64,000 nt of DNA from Lachnospiraceae bacterium (GCA_016287675.1 JAEFAR010000001.1:1-64000); one strand, 5' to 3'. Shown: positions 1 through 8,341, numbered from the stretch's first letter. Translations and numbers: made by a program. The notes: generated from the letters alone by a model not told the origin.

Positions 1-74
1 CCTAACAGGCTGCACTATATCTCTTTTTTTGTTGATTTAGATCAGAAAACAAAAAAAGCGAAGATAAAACAAAG

Positions 75-114
75 AAAAATGGCTCCGAAAGCTATAAAAG
101 CTCGAAGCCATTTT
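75..114 (-). terminator. Probable terminator of gdhA
   Basis: An imperfect hairpin with arms AAAATGGCTTCGAGC and GCTTTCGGAGCCATTTT (minus strand) is followed by a T-rich stretch. It lies 46 nt past the gdhA stop codon, so read-through transcripts would end here. Confidence 0.55.
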
Positions 115-126
115 GTCTTCGCTCTG

Positions 127-154
127 ACACGCTCCTCTTGAGGAGCGTGTTTTT
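127..154 (+). terminator. Hairpin with T run, terminator-like
   Basis: A perfect 10-bp stem (ACACGCTCCT / AGGAGCGTGT) with a 4-nt loop is followed by TTTT on the plus strand and preceded by the same bases as A's for the minus strand. It could end a plus-strand gene left of the window and also act behind gdhA. Confidence 0.55.
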
Positions 155-159
155 ATGCC

Positions 160-1503
160 TTATACCCAGCCCTGAGCCATCATTGCTTCCGCAACCTTTT
201 TGAATCCGGCCAGGTTCGCACCGGCCACCAGATCGTAGCCTACACCGTAGGCGTCGCATGCTTCAACGATGCTTGTATGTATACCCTTCATAATGCTCTT
301 TAACATGTCGTCAACCTGCTCTGCGGTCCAGGAAAGTCTTTCGCTGTTCTGGGTCATTTCAAGACCCGAGACGGAAACACCCCCTGCATTGACCGCCTTT
401 GAAGGAGCAAGGAGAACGCCGTGTTCTCTTAAGTAAGCCATAGCTTCGTTTGTCGTGGGCATGTTGGAAACTTCATTTACGTACTTTACGCCCTTTTTGA
501 CAATGGCTTCCGCGTCTTCGAGTCTGATCTCGTTCTGGCATGCACATGGCATGTAAACATCACAGTCGACATTTCCCCAGGGCTTTTTGCCGGCTACAAA
601 GGGAACTCCGAACCTGTCGGAGAAATCCTTGCAGCAATCTCTTCTGGATGCTCTCATTACAAGCATAAAATCTATCATCTCGTCTGTCATTCCGTCCAGA
701 ACCACGTATCCGTCGGGACCTGATATGGAAACTACTTTGCCGCCCATTTCCGTGATCTTTTTCGCGGCACCCCAGGCTACGTTACCGAAACCCGAAAGAG
801 AGAAGCGCATCCCCTTGATGCTCTTTCCTTCGTGTTTCAAAACTTCATTGAAGAAGTAGGTTGCACCGAAGCCCGTAGCCTCGGGACGGATAAGGGATCC
901 TCCGTAGGAAAGACCTTTTCCCGTGAGAACGCCGTTTTCGTAAGCGTTTCTGATCCTCTTGTATTGTCCGAACATGTAACCTATCTCTGTACCGCCCACA
1001 CCCAGATCGCCTGCGGGTACATCCACCTTGGGACCGATGTGTCTGTAAAGCTCTGTCATGAATGCCTGACAGAAACGCATGATCTCACCGTCGGATCTTC
1101 CTTTGGGATCGAAATCGGAGCCACCTTTACCGCCTCCCATGGGAAGACCGGTCAGACTGTTCTTAAAGGTCTGCTCAAAGCCCAGGAACTTTATGATACT
1201 CAGGTTCACACTGGGATGGAAGCGAAGACCTCCCTTGTAGGGACCGATGGCACTGTTAAACTGTACCCTGTAACCGTTGTTTACGTGAGGCTTTCCCTGA
1301 TCGTCGCTCCAGACCACACGGAACTTGATCTCTCTTTCGGGCTCCACGAGCCTTTCCAGCAGAGCATTGGCCTCGTACTCGGGATGTTTGTCGATAGCGG
1401 GCTCGAGGCTGGTGAGAACCTCCTCCACTGTCTGGAGGAATTCGGGTTGAGAAGAATACTTCTTCTTGGTTTCGGAGATCACTCTCTCTACATAGCTGTT
1501 CAT
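160..1503 (-). CDS. gdhA: NADP-type glutamate dehydrogenase
   Basis: Cytoplasmic enzyme interconverting 2-oxoglutarate plus ammonium and glutamate, a main route of ammonium assimilation in gut anaerobes. At 447 aa it has the length of hexameric small-subunit GDHs. Visible family signatures are the substrate-binding stretch GLPMGGGKGGSDFDPKG with its lysines near residue 125, PAGDLGVGGTEIGYM, and the Rossmann motif SGFGNVAWGAA near residue 240. The start is fixed by an AGGAGG site 8 nt upstream. The gene is monocistronic with its own consensus promoter and an unusually structured leader. Cofactor preference (NADP rather than NAD) is inferred from overall similarity to the biosynthetic group. 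Confidence 0.95.
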   Translation of the reverse strand: MNSYVERVISETKKKYSSQPEFLQTVEEVLTSLEPAIDKHPEYEANALLERLVEPEREIKFRVVWSDDQGKPHVNNGYRVQFNSAIGPYKGGLRFHPSVNLSIIKFLGFEQTFKNSLTGLPMGGGKGGSDFDPKGRSDGEIMRFCQAFMTELYRHIGPKVDVPAGDLGVGGTEIGYMFGQYKRIRNAYENGVLTGKGLSYGGSLIRPEATGFGATYFFNEVLKHEGKSIKGMRFSLSGFGNVAWGAAKKITEMGGKVVSISGPDGYVVLDGMTDEMIDFMLVMRASRRDCCKDFSDRFGVPFVAGKKPWGNVDCDVYMPCACQNEIRLEDAEAIVKKGVKYVNEVSNMPTTNEAMAYLREHGVLLAPSKAVNAGGVSVSGLEMTQNSERLSWTAEQVDDMLKSIMKGIHTSIVEACDAYGVGYDLVAGANLAGFKKVAEAMMAQGWV

Positions 1504-1532
1504 TATATGTTACCTCCTCAAGGTATATGTCC

Positions 1533-1631
1533 GGATGATGGCATTCAATGCATCATCCCCGGGCACGGACGGTGTAAAACCCATATGTCCGCCTCGTGCT
1601 TGTCCAAGACGTGAATAATCGTTCACGTCTT
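1533..1631 (-). promoter_or_regulatory. Structured 5' leader of gdhA
   Basis: Three successive hairpins sit between the predicted transcription start (about 1633) and the ribosome site. The first is a perfect 10-bp stem (AAGACGTGAA / TTCACGTCTT, 1606-1631). The second is closed by GCACG/CGTGC (1563-1599). The third is GGATGAT/ATCATCC with a further GCAT/ATGC helix (1533-1558). I recognise no known riboswitch; a cis-regulatory role is inference. Confidence 0.45.
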
Positions 1632-1639
1632 ACATGCAT

Positions 1640-1668
1640 ATTATAAGCCTTTTGTGTACATAATTCAA
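1640..1668 (-). promoter_or_regulatory. gdhA promoter
   Basis: Minus-strand TTGAAT, 17-bp spacer, TATAAT. The -10 box is perfect. It places the 5' end of the transcript at the base of the first leader hairpin, giving a leader of about 130 nt. Confidence 0.7.
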
Positions 1669-1739
1669 TAATAAATCAAATAATTACAACAGGTTGCCGC
1701 GACAGCTGTTTAGCGAGATAACGCGTTATTACGGTCTTA

Positions 1740-1768
1740 TTGTTTTTTGCTTTGGATTGTTGTATCAT
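1740..1768 (+). promoter_or_regulatory. Promoter of the SDR-yitT pair
   Basis: TTGTTT, 17-bp spacer, TATCAT, ending 51 nt before the reductase start codon. No other good promoter lies between here and the gene. Confidence 0.5.
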
Positions 1769-1819
1769 GTTGAAGTTGGGGCCTATGCCCTGCCAAACTA
1801 ATTTGATCAGGAGAGTATT

Positions 1820-2545
1820 ATGAAAACAGCACTGGTTACGGGAGCTGCACGAGGAATAGGAAAGACGGTTGCTTTGAAACTGGCGGAGAACGGTTTCAAT
1901 GTGGCCATTAATTGTGTTAAAAATATCGATAAGCTTGAAGAAACGGCTGCGGAGATCGAAAAGAAGGGTGTGAGATGCGAAAGATTTGTGGGAGATGTTT
2001 CGGATCCCGATTTTGTGAGAAAAATGTTTGAGGAAATAAAAAAATGCTTCGGGCATCTTGATCTTCTGGTCAATAATGCAGGGATCTCCATGGTGGGACT
2101 TTTAACGGATGCCACTGATGAGGACTGGAGAAAGATCTGCGGTGTAAATCTTGACGGAGCTGTGTGGTGCTCAAGAGAAGCTGCAAGGATGATGGTTTCT
2201 GCTCACAGCGGTAAGATAGTAAACATTTCCTCTATGTGGGGACAGGTCGGCGCATCCTGCGAGGTGATGTATTCCGCTACCAAAGGAGGACTCGATGCAC
2301 TGACCAAAGCACTTGCAAAAGAACTGGCTCCTTCCGGAGTGCAGGTAAATGCAATTTCCTGCGGAGTGATAGATACAGACATGAACAGATGCTTTTCCGA
2401 TGAGGACAGAGAAGAACTAAAAAATGAGATCCCTGCGGGACGATTCGGCAAAGCTGAAGAAGTGGCTGAACTATTGATCGCCCTGATCGACGGAAACTCT
2501 TATCTGACGGGACAGATCATCCGTCTGGACGGAGGTATGATATGA
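1820..2545 (+). CDS. FabG-like short-chain dehydrogenase/reductase (possible EF-P 5-aminopentanone reductase)
   Basis: NAD(P)H-dependent reductase of the classical SDR family, 241 aa, single Rossmann domain. Seen directly: cofactor motif TGAARGIG at residues 8-15, NNAG near residue 90, and the catalytic set Ser138, Tyr151, Lys155. The surrounding stretch SSMWGQVGASCEVMYS resembles the YmfI group, which reduces the 5-aminopentanone modification on elongation factor P in Bacillus subtilis, more than fatty-acid FabG; that assignment is inference. No fatty-acid genes are nearby, which argues against a FabG role. An AGGAG site precedes the start. The stop overlaps the next start (ATGA), so translation is probably coupled to yitT. 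Confidence 0.8.
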   Translation: MKTALVTGAARGIGKTVALKLAENGFNVAINCVKNIDKLEETAAEIEKKGVRCERFVGDVSDPDFVRKMFEEIKKCFGHLDLLVNNAGISMVGLLTDATDEDWRKICGVNLDGAVWCSREAARMMVSAHSGKIVNISSMWGQVGASCEVMYSATKGGLDALTKALAKELAPSGVQVNAISCGVIDTDMNRCFSDEDREELKNEIPAGRFGKAEEVAELLIALIDGNSYLTGQIIRLDGGMI

Positions 2546-3420
2546 TGCGATCTCTGGTTGAACGGATAAATTTCAAGGATGTTCTTATTATAATGGCAGG
2601 AACTTTTATGATGGCTCTTGCCATCAATCTGGTCTTTGATCCCATGGGACTGGACACGGGAGGAGTTACCGGCCTTGCCATCGTGGTCAAGTACGCCACG
2701 GGAAACATATTTGAAGGCGGTGTGCCGGTGTGGCTCAGTAACCTTGCCTTTAACATACCTCTTTTCACGGTGGCGATAAAGAACAAAGGCTTCAGATACA
2801 TGATAAAAACCGCATTTTCAACATTGATGCTCACCACCTGGATCTATCTGCTGCCGGTTGTTCCGGTGATCGATGACAGACTTCTGGCTACGATCTTCGG
2901 AGGTGCGCTTTCCGGAGTGGGCATGGGGCTTGTATTTTCAACCATGGCAACCACGGGAGGTTCCGATCTTTTTTCGGCATTGCTTCATGACAAATGGCGC
3001 CATCTGTCGATACCGAAGATACTTTCCATAACCGACGGTGTGATCGTGGCACTGGGATTCTTTATCTTCGATGTGGAAAATATTATTTATTCCATTATGG
3101 TTGTATATATAGTGGCAAAGATCTCAGACAGCATCCTGGACGGTCTGAAGTTTGCAAAAATGGCATATATCATCTCCGACAAAGCCGATGAGATAGCGGA
3201 GGAGGTGCTGGTGGCCATTGACCGCGGAGTAACGGGGATCAAGGTAAAGGGTATGTACTCCGGAGAAGATAAAAAGATGCTGTTCTGCGTTGTAGGAAAA
3301 AAACAGGTGGTGGAACTTACGGACATCGTCACAAGACTTGACAAAAAAGCTTTTATGGTAGTGGCAGATGCACGTGAAGTTTTGGGCGAAGGATTCGCTG
3401 AGGTAAAAAATAACAATTGA
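2542..3420 (+). CDS. YitT family membrane protein (DUF161 + DUF2179)
   Basis: Integral membrane protein of 292 aa. The first ~200 residues form the YitT (DUF161) domain with about five hydrophobic segments and the family-typical stretch DPMGLDTGGVTGLAIV near residue 32. The last ~80 residues form a soluble DUF2179 domain (RGVTGIKVKGMYSGEDKKM) that in this family faces the cytoplasm. Function is unknown; transport or sensing of a small molecule has been guessed for relatives. It shares a 4-bp overlap with the upstream reductase, so the two form one unit. Confidence 0.85.
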   Translation: MMRSLVERINFKDVLIIMAGTFMMALAINLVFDPMGLDTGGVTGLAIVVKYATGNIFEGGVPVWLSNLAFNIPLFTVAIKNKGFRYMIKTAFSTLMLTTWIYLLPVVPVIDDRLLATIFGGALSGVGMGLVFSTMATTGGSDLFSALLHDKWRHLSIPKILSITDGVIVALGFFIFDVENIIYSIMVVYIVAKISDSILDGLKFAKMAYIISDKADEIAEEVLVAIDRGVTGIKVKGMYSGEDKKMLFCVVGKKQVVELTDIVTRLDKKAFMVVADAREVLGEGFAEVKNNN

Positions 3421-3612
3421 ACCTCGTTTTGAACTGAAAAATCATAAAAAAAATATACATTTTTAACAAAAATGGATTTTTTATTATGCAATGTATACAA
3501 AAAAAGAGAGTAATATTTGGCTAATATGAATATGGCGCGTTGAAAAAAAATGTTGTATTATAGCACTATCTTTGATTGAACTATTAAATTCAATTTCTAA
3601 GGGAGGACAATA

Positions 3613-4755
3613 ATGGCAAGTTTATCATTAAAGAACATCAACAAAACTTATCCTAACGGTTTCGTAGCCGTTAAGAATTTCAACCTTGATATTGCCGATA
3701 AGGAATTCATCATCTTCGTAGGACCTTCAGGCTGCGGTAAGTCTACAACACTTCGTATGATCGCCGGACTCGAAGAGATCACAGACGGTGAGCTCTGGAT
3801 CGGTGACAAGCTCATGAACGATGTTGAGCCTAAGGACAGAGACATCGCCATGGTATTCCAGAACTACGCACTTTATCCTCATATGTCAGTTTATGACAAC
3901 ATGGCATTCGGACTTAAGCTTCGTAAGACTCCTAAGGATGAGATCGACAGACTCGTTCATGAAGCAGCTAAGATCCTTGACATCGAGCACCTTCTCGATC
4001 GTAAGCCCAAGGCTCTTTCCGGTGGTCAGAGACAGCGTGTTGCCATGGGTCGTGCTATCGTACGTAATCCTAAGGTATTCCTTATGGACGAGCCTCTTTC
4101 AAACCTCGATGCAAAGCTCCGTGTACAGATGAGAATTGAGATCTCCAAGCTTCATCAGAAGCTCCAGACAACCATCATCTACGTTACACATGACCAGACA
4201 GAGGCTATGACCCTCGGTACAAGGATCATCGTTATGAAGGACGGTGTCATCCAGCAGGTTGATACACCTCAGAACCTCTATGACAAGCCTTGCAACCTCT
4301 TCGTTGCAGGATTCATGGGATCACCTCAGATGAACTTCATCGATTGCGAAGTTGAGCAGGTTGGCGATCGTTGCAAGTTGAACTTCGTTGGTCGTTCCGT
4401 AACACTTCAGGAGCCTCGTTCCAAGAAGCTCATCGAAGGCGGTTATGTTGGTAAGAAGATCGTTCTCGGTATTCGTCCTGAGGACATCAAGGATGACGAG
4501 ATGATGATCTCCGCACTTCCTGATTCCACATTCGAAGCTGAAGTTAAGGTTTACGAGCTTCTCGGTGCCGAAGTATTCCTGTACTTCACACTTGAGGACA
4601 AGGCTAACACCAAGGATCTCAACAACTATGTTGACATCACTGCAAGAGTTAACCCTCGTACAACTGCAAAGGTTGGAGATACCATCAAGATCGCTCTCGA
4701 TCTTTCCAAGATCCACCTTTTCGACAAGGAAACAGAGCAGGTTATCTGCCACTAA
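3613..4755 (+). CDS. Carbohydrate ABC transporter ATPase, UgpC/MsmX type
   Basis: ATP-hydrolysing subunit for sugar importers, 380 aa. Walker A GPSGCGKSTT near residue 38, signature LSGGQRQRVAMGRAIV near 135, Walker B VFLMDEPLSNLDAK near 157, H-loop VTHDQTEAM near 190, and a C-terminal TOBE/MalK-type regulatory region (LGIRPEDI near 290). No permease or binding protein is adjacent, which is typical of the shared MsmX-like ATPase that energises several sugar transporters, including perhaps those in this window. Codon use looks biased (repeated CTT, CGT, AAG), suggesting high expression. AGGGAGGA precedes the start; a strong terminator follows. Confidence 0.93.
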   Translation: MASLSLKNINKTYPNGFVAVKNFNLDIADKEFIIFVGPSGCGKSTTLRMIAGLEEITDGELWIGDKLMNDVEPKDRDIAMVFQNYALYPHMSVYDNMAFGLKLRKTPKDEIDRLVHEAAKILDIEHLLDRKPKALSGGQRQRVAMGRAIVRNPKVFLMDEPLSNLDAKLRVQMRIEISKLHQKLQTTIIYVTHDQTEAMTLGTRIIVMKDGVIQQVDTPQNLYDKPCNLFVAGFMGSPQMNFIDCEVEQVGDRCKLNFVGRSVTLQEPRSKKLIEGGYVGKKIVLGIRPEDIKDDEMMISALPDSTFEAEVKVYELLGAEVFLYFTLEDKANTKDLNNYVDITARVNPRTTAKVGDTIKIALDLSKIHLFDKETEQVICH

Positions 4756-4770
4756 GATTGAATTTACTGA

Positions 4771-4801
4771 AGTCCCGGCTTTATGCGCCGGGACTTTTTT
4801 T
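4771..4801 (+). terminator. Rho-independent terminator after the sugar ATPase
   Basis: Perfect 9-bp stem AGTCCCGGC / GCCGGGACT with a 7-nt loop, followed by seven T's. Confidence 0.9.
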
Positions 4802-4841
4802 GCAGTTCTTTTTTTCTTTATTATTTTTATGCTTTCTTTAG

Positions 4842-4869
4842 TTGAATTGGTAATCTTATGGGGTATACT
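4842..4869 (+). promoter_or_regulatory. Promoter of the fused ABC exporter gene
   Basis: TTGAAT, 16-bp spacer, TATACT, 69 bp before the start codon of the ABC gene. Confidence 0.5.
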
Positions 4870-4937
4870 TAAAAAATCGTAACTATTAATCTCGGGAGCC
4901 TGGGCGACTTCCGAATTGTTTTAGAAGGGTTGATTTT

Positions 4938-7589
4938 ATGCTACAGTTAAAAGACATCGTAAAGAATTACGAAATGGGCGACTCTAAAGTAGAGGCCCTC
5001 AAGGGAATTTCGATCAATTTCAGAAAAAGCGAGTTTGTATCTGTCCTTGGCCAGTCGGGCTGCGGAAAGACCACGCTTTTGAACATCATCGGAGGTCTGG
5101 ACGGTTATTCCTCCGGAGATCTGATAATCAACGGAAAATCCACAAAGAAATTCAAGGATGCCGATTGGGACACCTACAGAAACCATTCCATCGGCTTCGT
5201 ATTTCAAAGCTACAATCTTATTCCCCATCAAAGCGTTCTGGCTAACGTGGAACTTGCTTTGACATTGTCGGGAGTTTCTCCTTCGGAAAGAAAGAAAAGA
5301 GCTTCGGCCGCACTTGAAAGAGTGGGACTGGGCGATCAGCTTCATAAAAAACCAAATCAGATGTCCGGCGGACAGATGCAGAGAGTTGCCATCGCCAGAG
5401 CTCTGGTTAACGAACCCGATATCCTTCTGGCGGATGAACCCACCGGAGCACTTGATTCGGAGACGAGTGTTCAGATCATGGAACTCCTTAAAGAGATCTC
5501 CAAGGACCGTCTGATCATCATGGTGACTCACAACCCTGACCTGGCGGAAACCTATTCCACAAGGATCATCCGTCTTCTGGACGGCAGAGTGGTGGATGAC
5601 AGCAGACCCTATGACGGATACATCGATGAGGATGTGAATTCCTCTTCCAGAGACAAGGGGAAAAGGGCTTCAATGTCATTCATGACTGCCCTGGGGCTTT
5701 CTGCCAACAACCTTTGGACCAAGAAGGGAAGAACCTTCCTGACTGCCTTTGCGGGAGCCATCGGTATCATAGGTATTGCGCTGATCCTTTCCCTTTCGGA
5801 CGGATTTCAGAAGTACATAGACCGTGTACAGGAAGAAACACTTTCGAATTATCCCATTACCATTGAATCGGAAACCATGGATTTTTCAGCTCTGTTTTCC
5901 GCTATGGGTGGTGAAAGGGAAGAAAAAGAAGAAAAAGATGAGACGACAGACAAGGCGTCCGCCCTTGAGAGAAACGTGATAAAAAGCCTTGATGTCAGCA
6001 CAAACATGTACAATGCCATGGTCAGCAAGAGAAATGTAAACGATCTGGCAGAGTTTAAAAAGTTCATTGACAATGAAGAGAACGGCGTTCAGCAGCTTGT
6101 AAGCGCCATTCGCTATACATATGACCTTAATGTTAAGATCTACGGAACGGATCTTTACGGGGATTCCATCCGTGTTAATCCCTCCACAGTTATGGATTCC
6201 ATGGGAATGGGTAACATGTCTTCCGTTTACTCCATGTATTCATCAATGCCTGCCATGTCCATGATGGGAACGGATATGGACATTTTCGGAGAACTGATCG
6301 ACAATCCCGATCTTTTGGCACAGCAGTACGACGTGATCGCAGGACATTGGCCTCGGGACAAGACAGAGATGGTTTTTGTGGTCAGCGGGCGTAACTACGT
6401 GGAAGATATGGCTCTTTTCACACTGGGACTCAAGGATCAGTCCACTCTTTCGGCTTTCCTTAAGAATGAAGCCATTGAAAAGTCGGGCAAGGATGAGTAC
6501 AGTTATGATGATATCCTGGGACTTCGTTTCCGTTGTATCCTGGATTCCGATTACTATTCCTACGATCCTGACAGGAACGAGTGGCGTGTGATAGAAGAGG
6601 ATTCCGAGCAGTTTAAAGCAGTTCTTGAAAACGGCCTTGAACTTAAGATCGCAGGCATAGTAAGACCCAAGCCGGAAGCTGCGGCTACTGCCATCTCCGG
6701 TACTATAGGATACACAAAGGATCTTACTGAGTACATTATAAATGAGACCAATAATTCCGCTATCGTAAGAGCTCAAAGGGCAGATATCGAAACGGATGTG
6801 TTTACGGGTAAGCCCTTCTCGGATTCTGAAAATGCCGAGGCCGCTGCAAGCGAAGCAATGGATCTTTCCACCCTTACTCCCGAACAGCAGGCCTATCTTG
6901 CATCCCTTTCTGAAGAAGAATTGGAAAACCTGAGAAAACAGATGGCTGCATCGGCTGTTTCCAACGCAACCTATGAAGGCAATCTCAAGGCCTTGGGTGT
7001 TTGCGACCTGTCAGTACCTTCAAGCATAAGCATATATCCCAAGGACTTTGAATCCAAGGATCTTCTTGAAAATAAGATCAAGGAATACAACGAGAAGTGT
7101 GAAGCTGAAGGAAGAGAAGGAGAGAAGATCTCCTACACCGATTTCATCGGACTCATGATGTCCTCCATCAGTACCATCATCAATGCCATAACTTACGTAT
7201 TGATCGCATTTGTAGCCATTTCGCTGGTCGTATCGTCCATTATGATCGCCATCATAACCTACATTTCGGTGCTGGAGAGAACAAAGGAGATAGGTATCCT
7301 GAGAAGTATAGGTGCTTCAAAGAAGGATGTCTCCAGAGTCTTTAATGCCGAGACACTGATCGAAGGCTTTGTTTCCGGAGGGCTGGGTGTTCTGGTGACT
7401 GTGCTCCTTAACATTCCGATCAATGCCATCATCTATCATTTTGCGGGACTTAAGAACATTTCGGCTCTGCCTGTAAAATACGCGCTGATCCTGATACTCA
7501 TCAGCATCATCCTGACGGTGATCGCCGGTCTCATTCCTGCCGGAATGGCGGCTAAGAGAGATCCTGTTGAGGCTTTGAGAAGTGAATAA
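4938..7589 (+). CDS. Fused ABC transporter ATPase-permease (MacB/FtsX type)
   Basis: Single 883-aa polypeptide carrying an ATPase domain (residues ~1-230: Walker A GQSGCGKTT, signature MSGGQMQRVAIARAL, Walker B ILLADEPTGALDSET) and a MacB-like permease. The permease has one membrane helix near residues 265-290, a large ~430-residue extracellular region rich in acidic residues, and three C-terminal helices (~735-870) with the FtsX-domain motif ERTKEIGILRSIGASKKDVSRVF. Such type VII exporters act mechanically on envelope substrates or export peptides and antimicrobials; the substrate here is unknown. Fusion of both subunits in one chain is common in clostridia. It is a single-gene unit between its own promoter and a bidirectional terminator. 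Confidence 0.88.
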   Translation: MLQLKDIVKNYEMGDSKVEALKGISINFRKSEFVSVLGQSGCGKTTLLNIIGGLDGYSSGDLIINGKSTKKFKDADWDTYRNHSIGFVFQSYNLIPHQSVLANVELALTLSGVSPSERKKRASAALERVGLGDQLHKKPNQMSGGQMQRVAIARALVNEPDILLADEPTGALDSETSVQIMELLKEISKDRLIIMVTHNPDLAETYSTRIIRLLDGRVVDDSRPYDGYIDEDVNSSSRDKGKRASMSFMTALGLSANNLWTKKGRTFLTAFAGAIGIIGIALILSLSDGFQKYIDRVQEETLSNYPITIESETMDFSALFSAMGGEREEKEEKDETTDKASALERNVIKSLDVSTNMYNAMVSKRNVNDLAEFKKFIDNEENGVQQLVSAIRYTYDLNVKIYGTDLYGDSIRVNPSTVMDSMGMGNMSSVYSMYSSMPAMSMMGTDMDIFGELIDNPDLLAQQYDVIAGHWPRDKTEMVFVVSGRNYVEDMALFTLGLKDQSTLSAFLKNEAIEKSGKDEYSYDDILGLRFRCILDSDYYSYDPDRNEWRVIEEDSEQFKAVLENGLELKIAGIVRPKPEAAATAISGTIGYTKDLTEYIINETNNSAIVRAQRADIETDVFTGKPFSDSENAEAAASEAMDLSTLTPEQQAYLASLSEEELENLRKQMAASAVSNATYEGNLKALGVCDLSVPSSISIYPKDFESKDLLENKIKEYNEKCEAEGREGEKISYTDFIGLMMSSISTIINAITYVLIAFVAISLVVSSIMIAIITYISVLERTKEIGILRSIGASKKDVSRVFNAETLIEGFVSGGLGVLVTVLLNIPINAIIYHFAGLKNISALPVKYALILILISIILTVIAGLIPAGMAAKRDPVEALRSE

Positions 7590-7593
7590 AAAA

Positions 7594-7624
7594 AGGCGGC
7601 CTTTTTGAAAGGGCCGCTCTTTTA
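7594..7624. terminator. Bidirectional terminator between ABC exporter and DtxR-type gene
   Basis: GCGGCC/GGCCGC stem continued by CTTT/GAAAG, flanked by A's on the left and T's on the right, so it can end both convergent genes. Confidence 0.85.
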
Positions 7625-7637
7625 ATGCCTGATTTAT

Positions 7638-7997
7638 TTACTGCAATGCTCTCTTAATGGCTGCAAAGGTTTCGTCGCTGATAACATGCTCGACCCTGCA
7701 GGCATCGTCTTCCGCAGTTTTGGGATCAACACCGAGTTTTACGAAAGCAGAGGTCAGAACGTTGTGACGCTCGTAGGTTTTCTCTGCGATATGCAGACCC
7801 TCATCCGTCAGGGTGATCTTACCGTCTGCAGCGATGGTGATATAACCGCTGTTTTTTAATATACCCATGGCCCTGCTGATGGAAGGCTTGGAAAAATTCA
7901 TTTCCGTGGCAATGTCTATGCTTCTTACAAATGGCTTTTTGCTTTGCAGTACATAAATAGTTTCGAGATACATTTCACCCGATTCCTGTAACTTCAT
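7638..7997 (-). CDS. Iron-type DtxR/IdeR family metalloregulator, short form
   Basis: Metal-dependent DNA-binding repressor, 119 aa. Winged helix (residues ~1-65, with the recognition part MNFSKPSISRAMGILKNSGYI) followed by the dimerisation/metal-binding domain; the third, SH3-like domain of DtxR is absent. Residues equivalent to DtxR Met10 (in EMYLETIY), His79 (in ERHNVL), and Cys102-Glu105-His106 (in ACRVEHVIS) are all present, pointing to iron rather than the manganese-type MntR, which has Glu in place of the Cys. I chose the ATG at 7997 because AGGAGGTG lies just upstream; an upstream in-frame start at 8060 adds 21 basic residues unlike the family. GTTAGCA-type sites lie in the upstream region. 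Confidence 0.88.
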   Translation of the reverse strand: MKLQESGEMYLETIYVLQSKKPFVRSIDIATEMNFSKPSISRAMGILKNSGYITIAADGKITLTDEGLHIAEKTYERHNVLTSAFVKLGVDPKTAEDDACRVEHVISDETFAAIKRALQ

Positions 7998-8061
7998 GAG
8001 CCTGTTACACCTCCTTCGGCAACGATGTTTTTGACAATTCCTCATCCTCAATATAACCATT

Positions 8062-8073
8062 TTAGGTTAGCAC
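8062..8073. promoter_or_regulatory. Possible DtxR-type half operator
   Basis: TTAGGTTAGCAC, 65 bp upstream of the DtxR-type start codon. TTAGGTTAG is identical to one half of the classical DtxR/IdeR box, and GGTTAGCA recurs in the palindrome at 8186, suggesting autoregulation. Confidence 0.4.
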
Positions 8074-8148
8074 AATGTAGGAACAGAGTCAAACTTTAAA
8101 TACAAAAATCAACAAAGTTTAGAAACATAAAAAAATTGGAAAATTCTG

Positions 8149-8177
8149 TTGACAAAACCAATGGAAAGTATTATGAT
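8149..8177 (+). promoter_or_regulatory. Strong promoter of an apparently gene-less transcript
   Basis: Perfect TTGACA, 17-bp spacer, TATGAT. The predicted start (about 8184) abuts the palindrome at 8186-8201. Confidence 0.7.
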
Positions 8178-8183
8178 ATCACA

Positions 8184-8281
8184 CGGTTAGCAAATGCTAA
8201 CTTATATGATCCGATTACAAGTGAAATGGTTGACTCCTAACGATAAGGCCCCGGCTTTTGCCGAGGTCTTATCTCTTTTTT
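8184..8281 (+). ncRNA. Candidate small RNA, about 95 nt, probably metal-regulated
   Basis: The unit runs from the predicted start of the promoter at 8149-8177 to a hairpin at 8242-8273 (13 pairs and one mismatch, TTTT loop) followed by TCTCTTTTTT. It contains no convincing ORF: an ATG at 8206 opens 40 codons but has no ribosome site and runs through the hairpin. With an operator-like palindrome at its start and a DtxR-type gene next door, an iron-responsive sRNA (by analogy with FsrA or RyhB) is a plausible reading. Alternative: an attenuated leader of the downstream PucR-type gene. Confidence 0.45.
8186..8201. promoter_or_regulatory. Perfect palindrome, candidate metalloregulator operator
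   Basis: GTTAGCA-AA-TGCTAAC, perfect 7-bp arms, placed exactly at the predicted transcription start. It shares the GTTAG/CTAAC halves of DtxR boxes but with 6 rather than 1 bp between them, so the assignment is tentative. Confidence 0.5.
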
Positions 8282-8313
8282 GGGACCATTTCCATAAGTT
8301 TAGAAAAACTTCT

Positions 8314-8341
8314 TTTACAATCGGCTAAAATATGCTAAAAT
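8314..8341 (+). promoter_or_regulatory. Promoter of the PucR-type gene
   Basis: TTTACA, 16-bp spacer, TAAAAT, 57 bp before the start codon. Its presence suggests the unit at 8149-8281 is separate from the PucR-type gene. Confidence 0.5.

Noticed and set aside
832-1614. Long plus-strand ORF (260 codons) antisense to gdhA
   Set aside because: The product has no domain-like pattern and mirrors the codon structure of gdhA. No ribosome site. The same reasoning removes the other long antisense frames, for example 17756-18604 and 24239-25537.
8206-8328. 40-codon ORF inside the candidate sRNA
   Set aside because: No ribosome site, and it would be translated through the terminator. A four-codon ATG-GTT-GAC-TCC-TAA frame also lacks a ribosome site.
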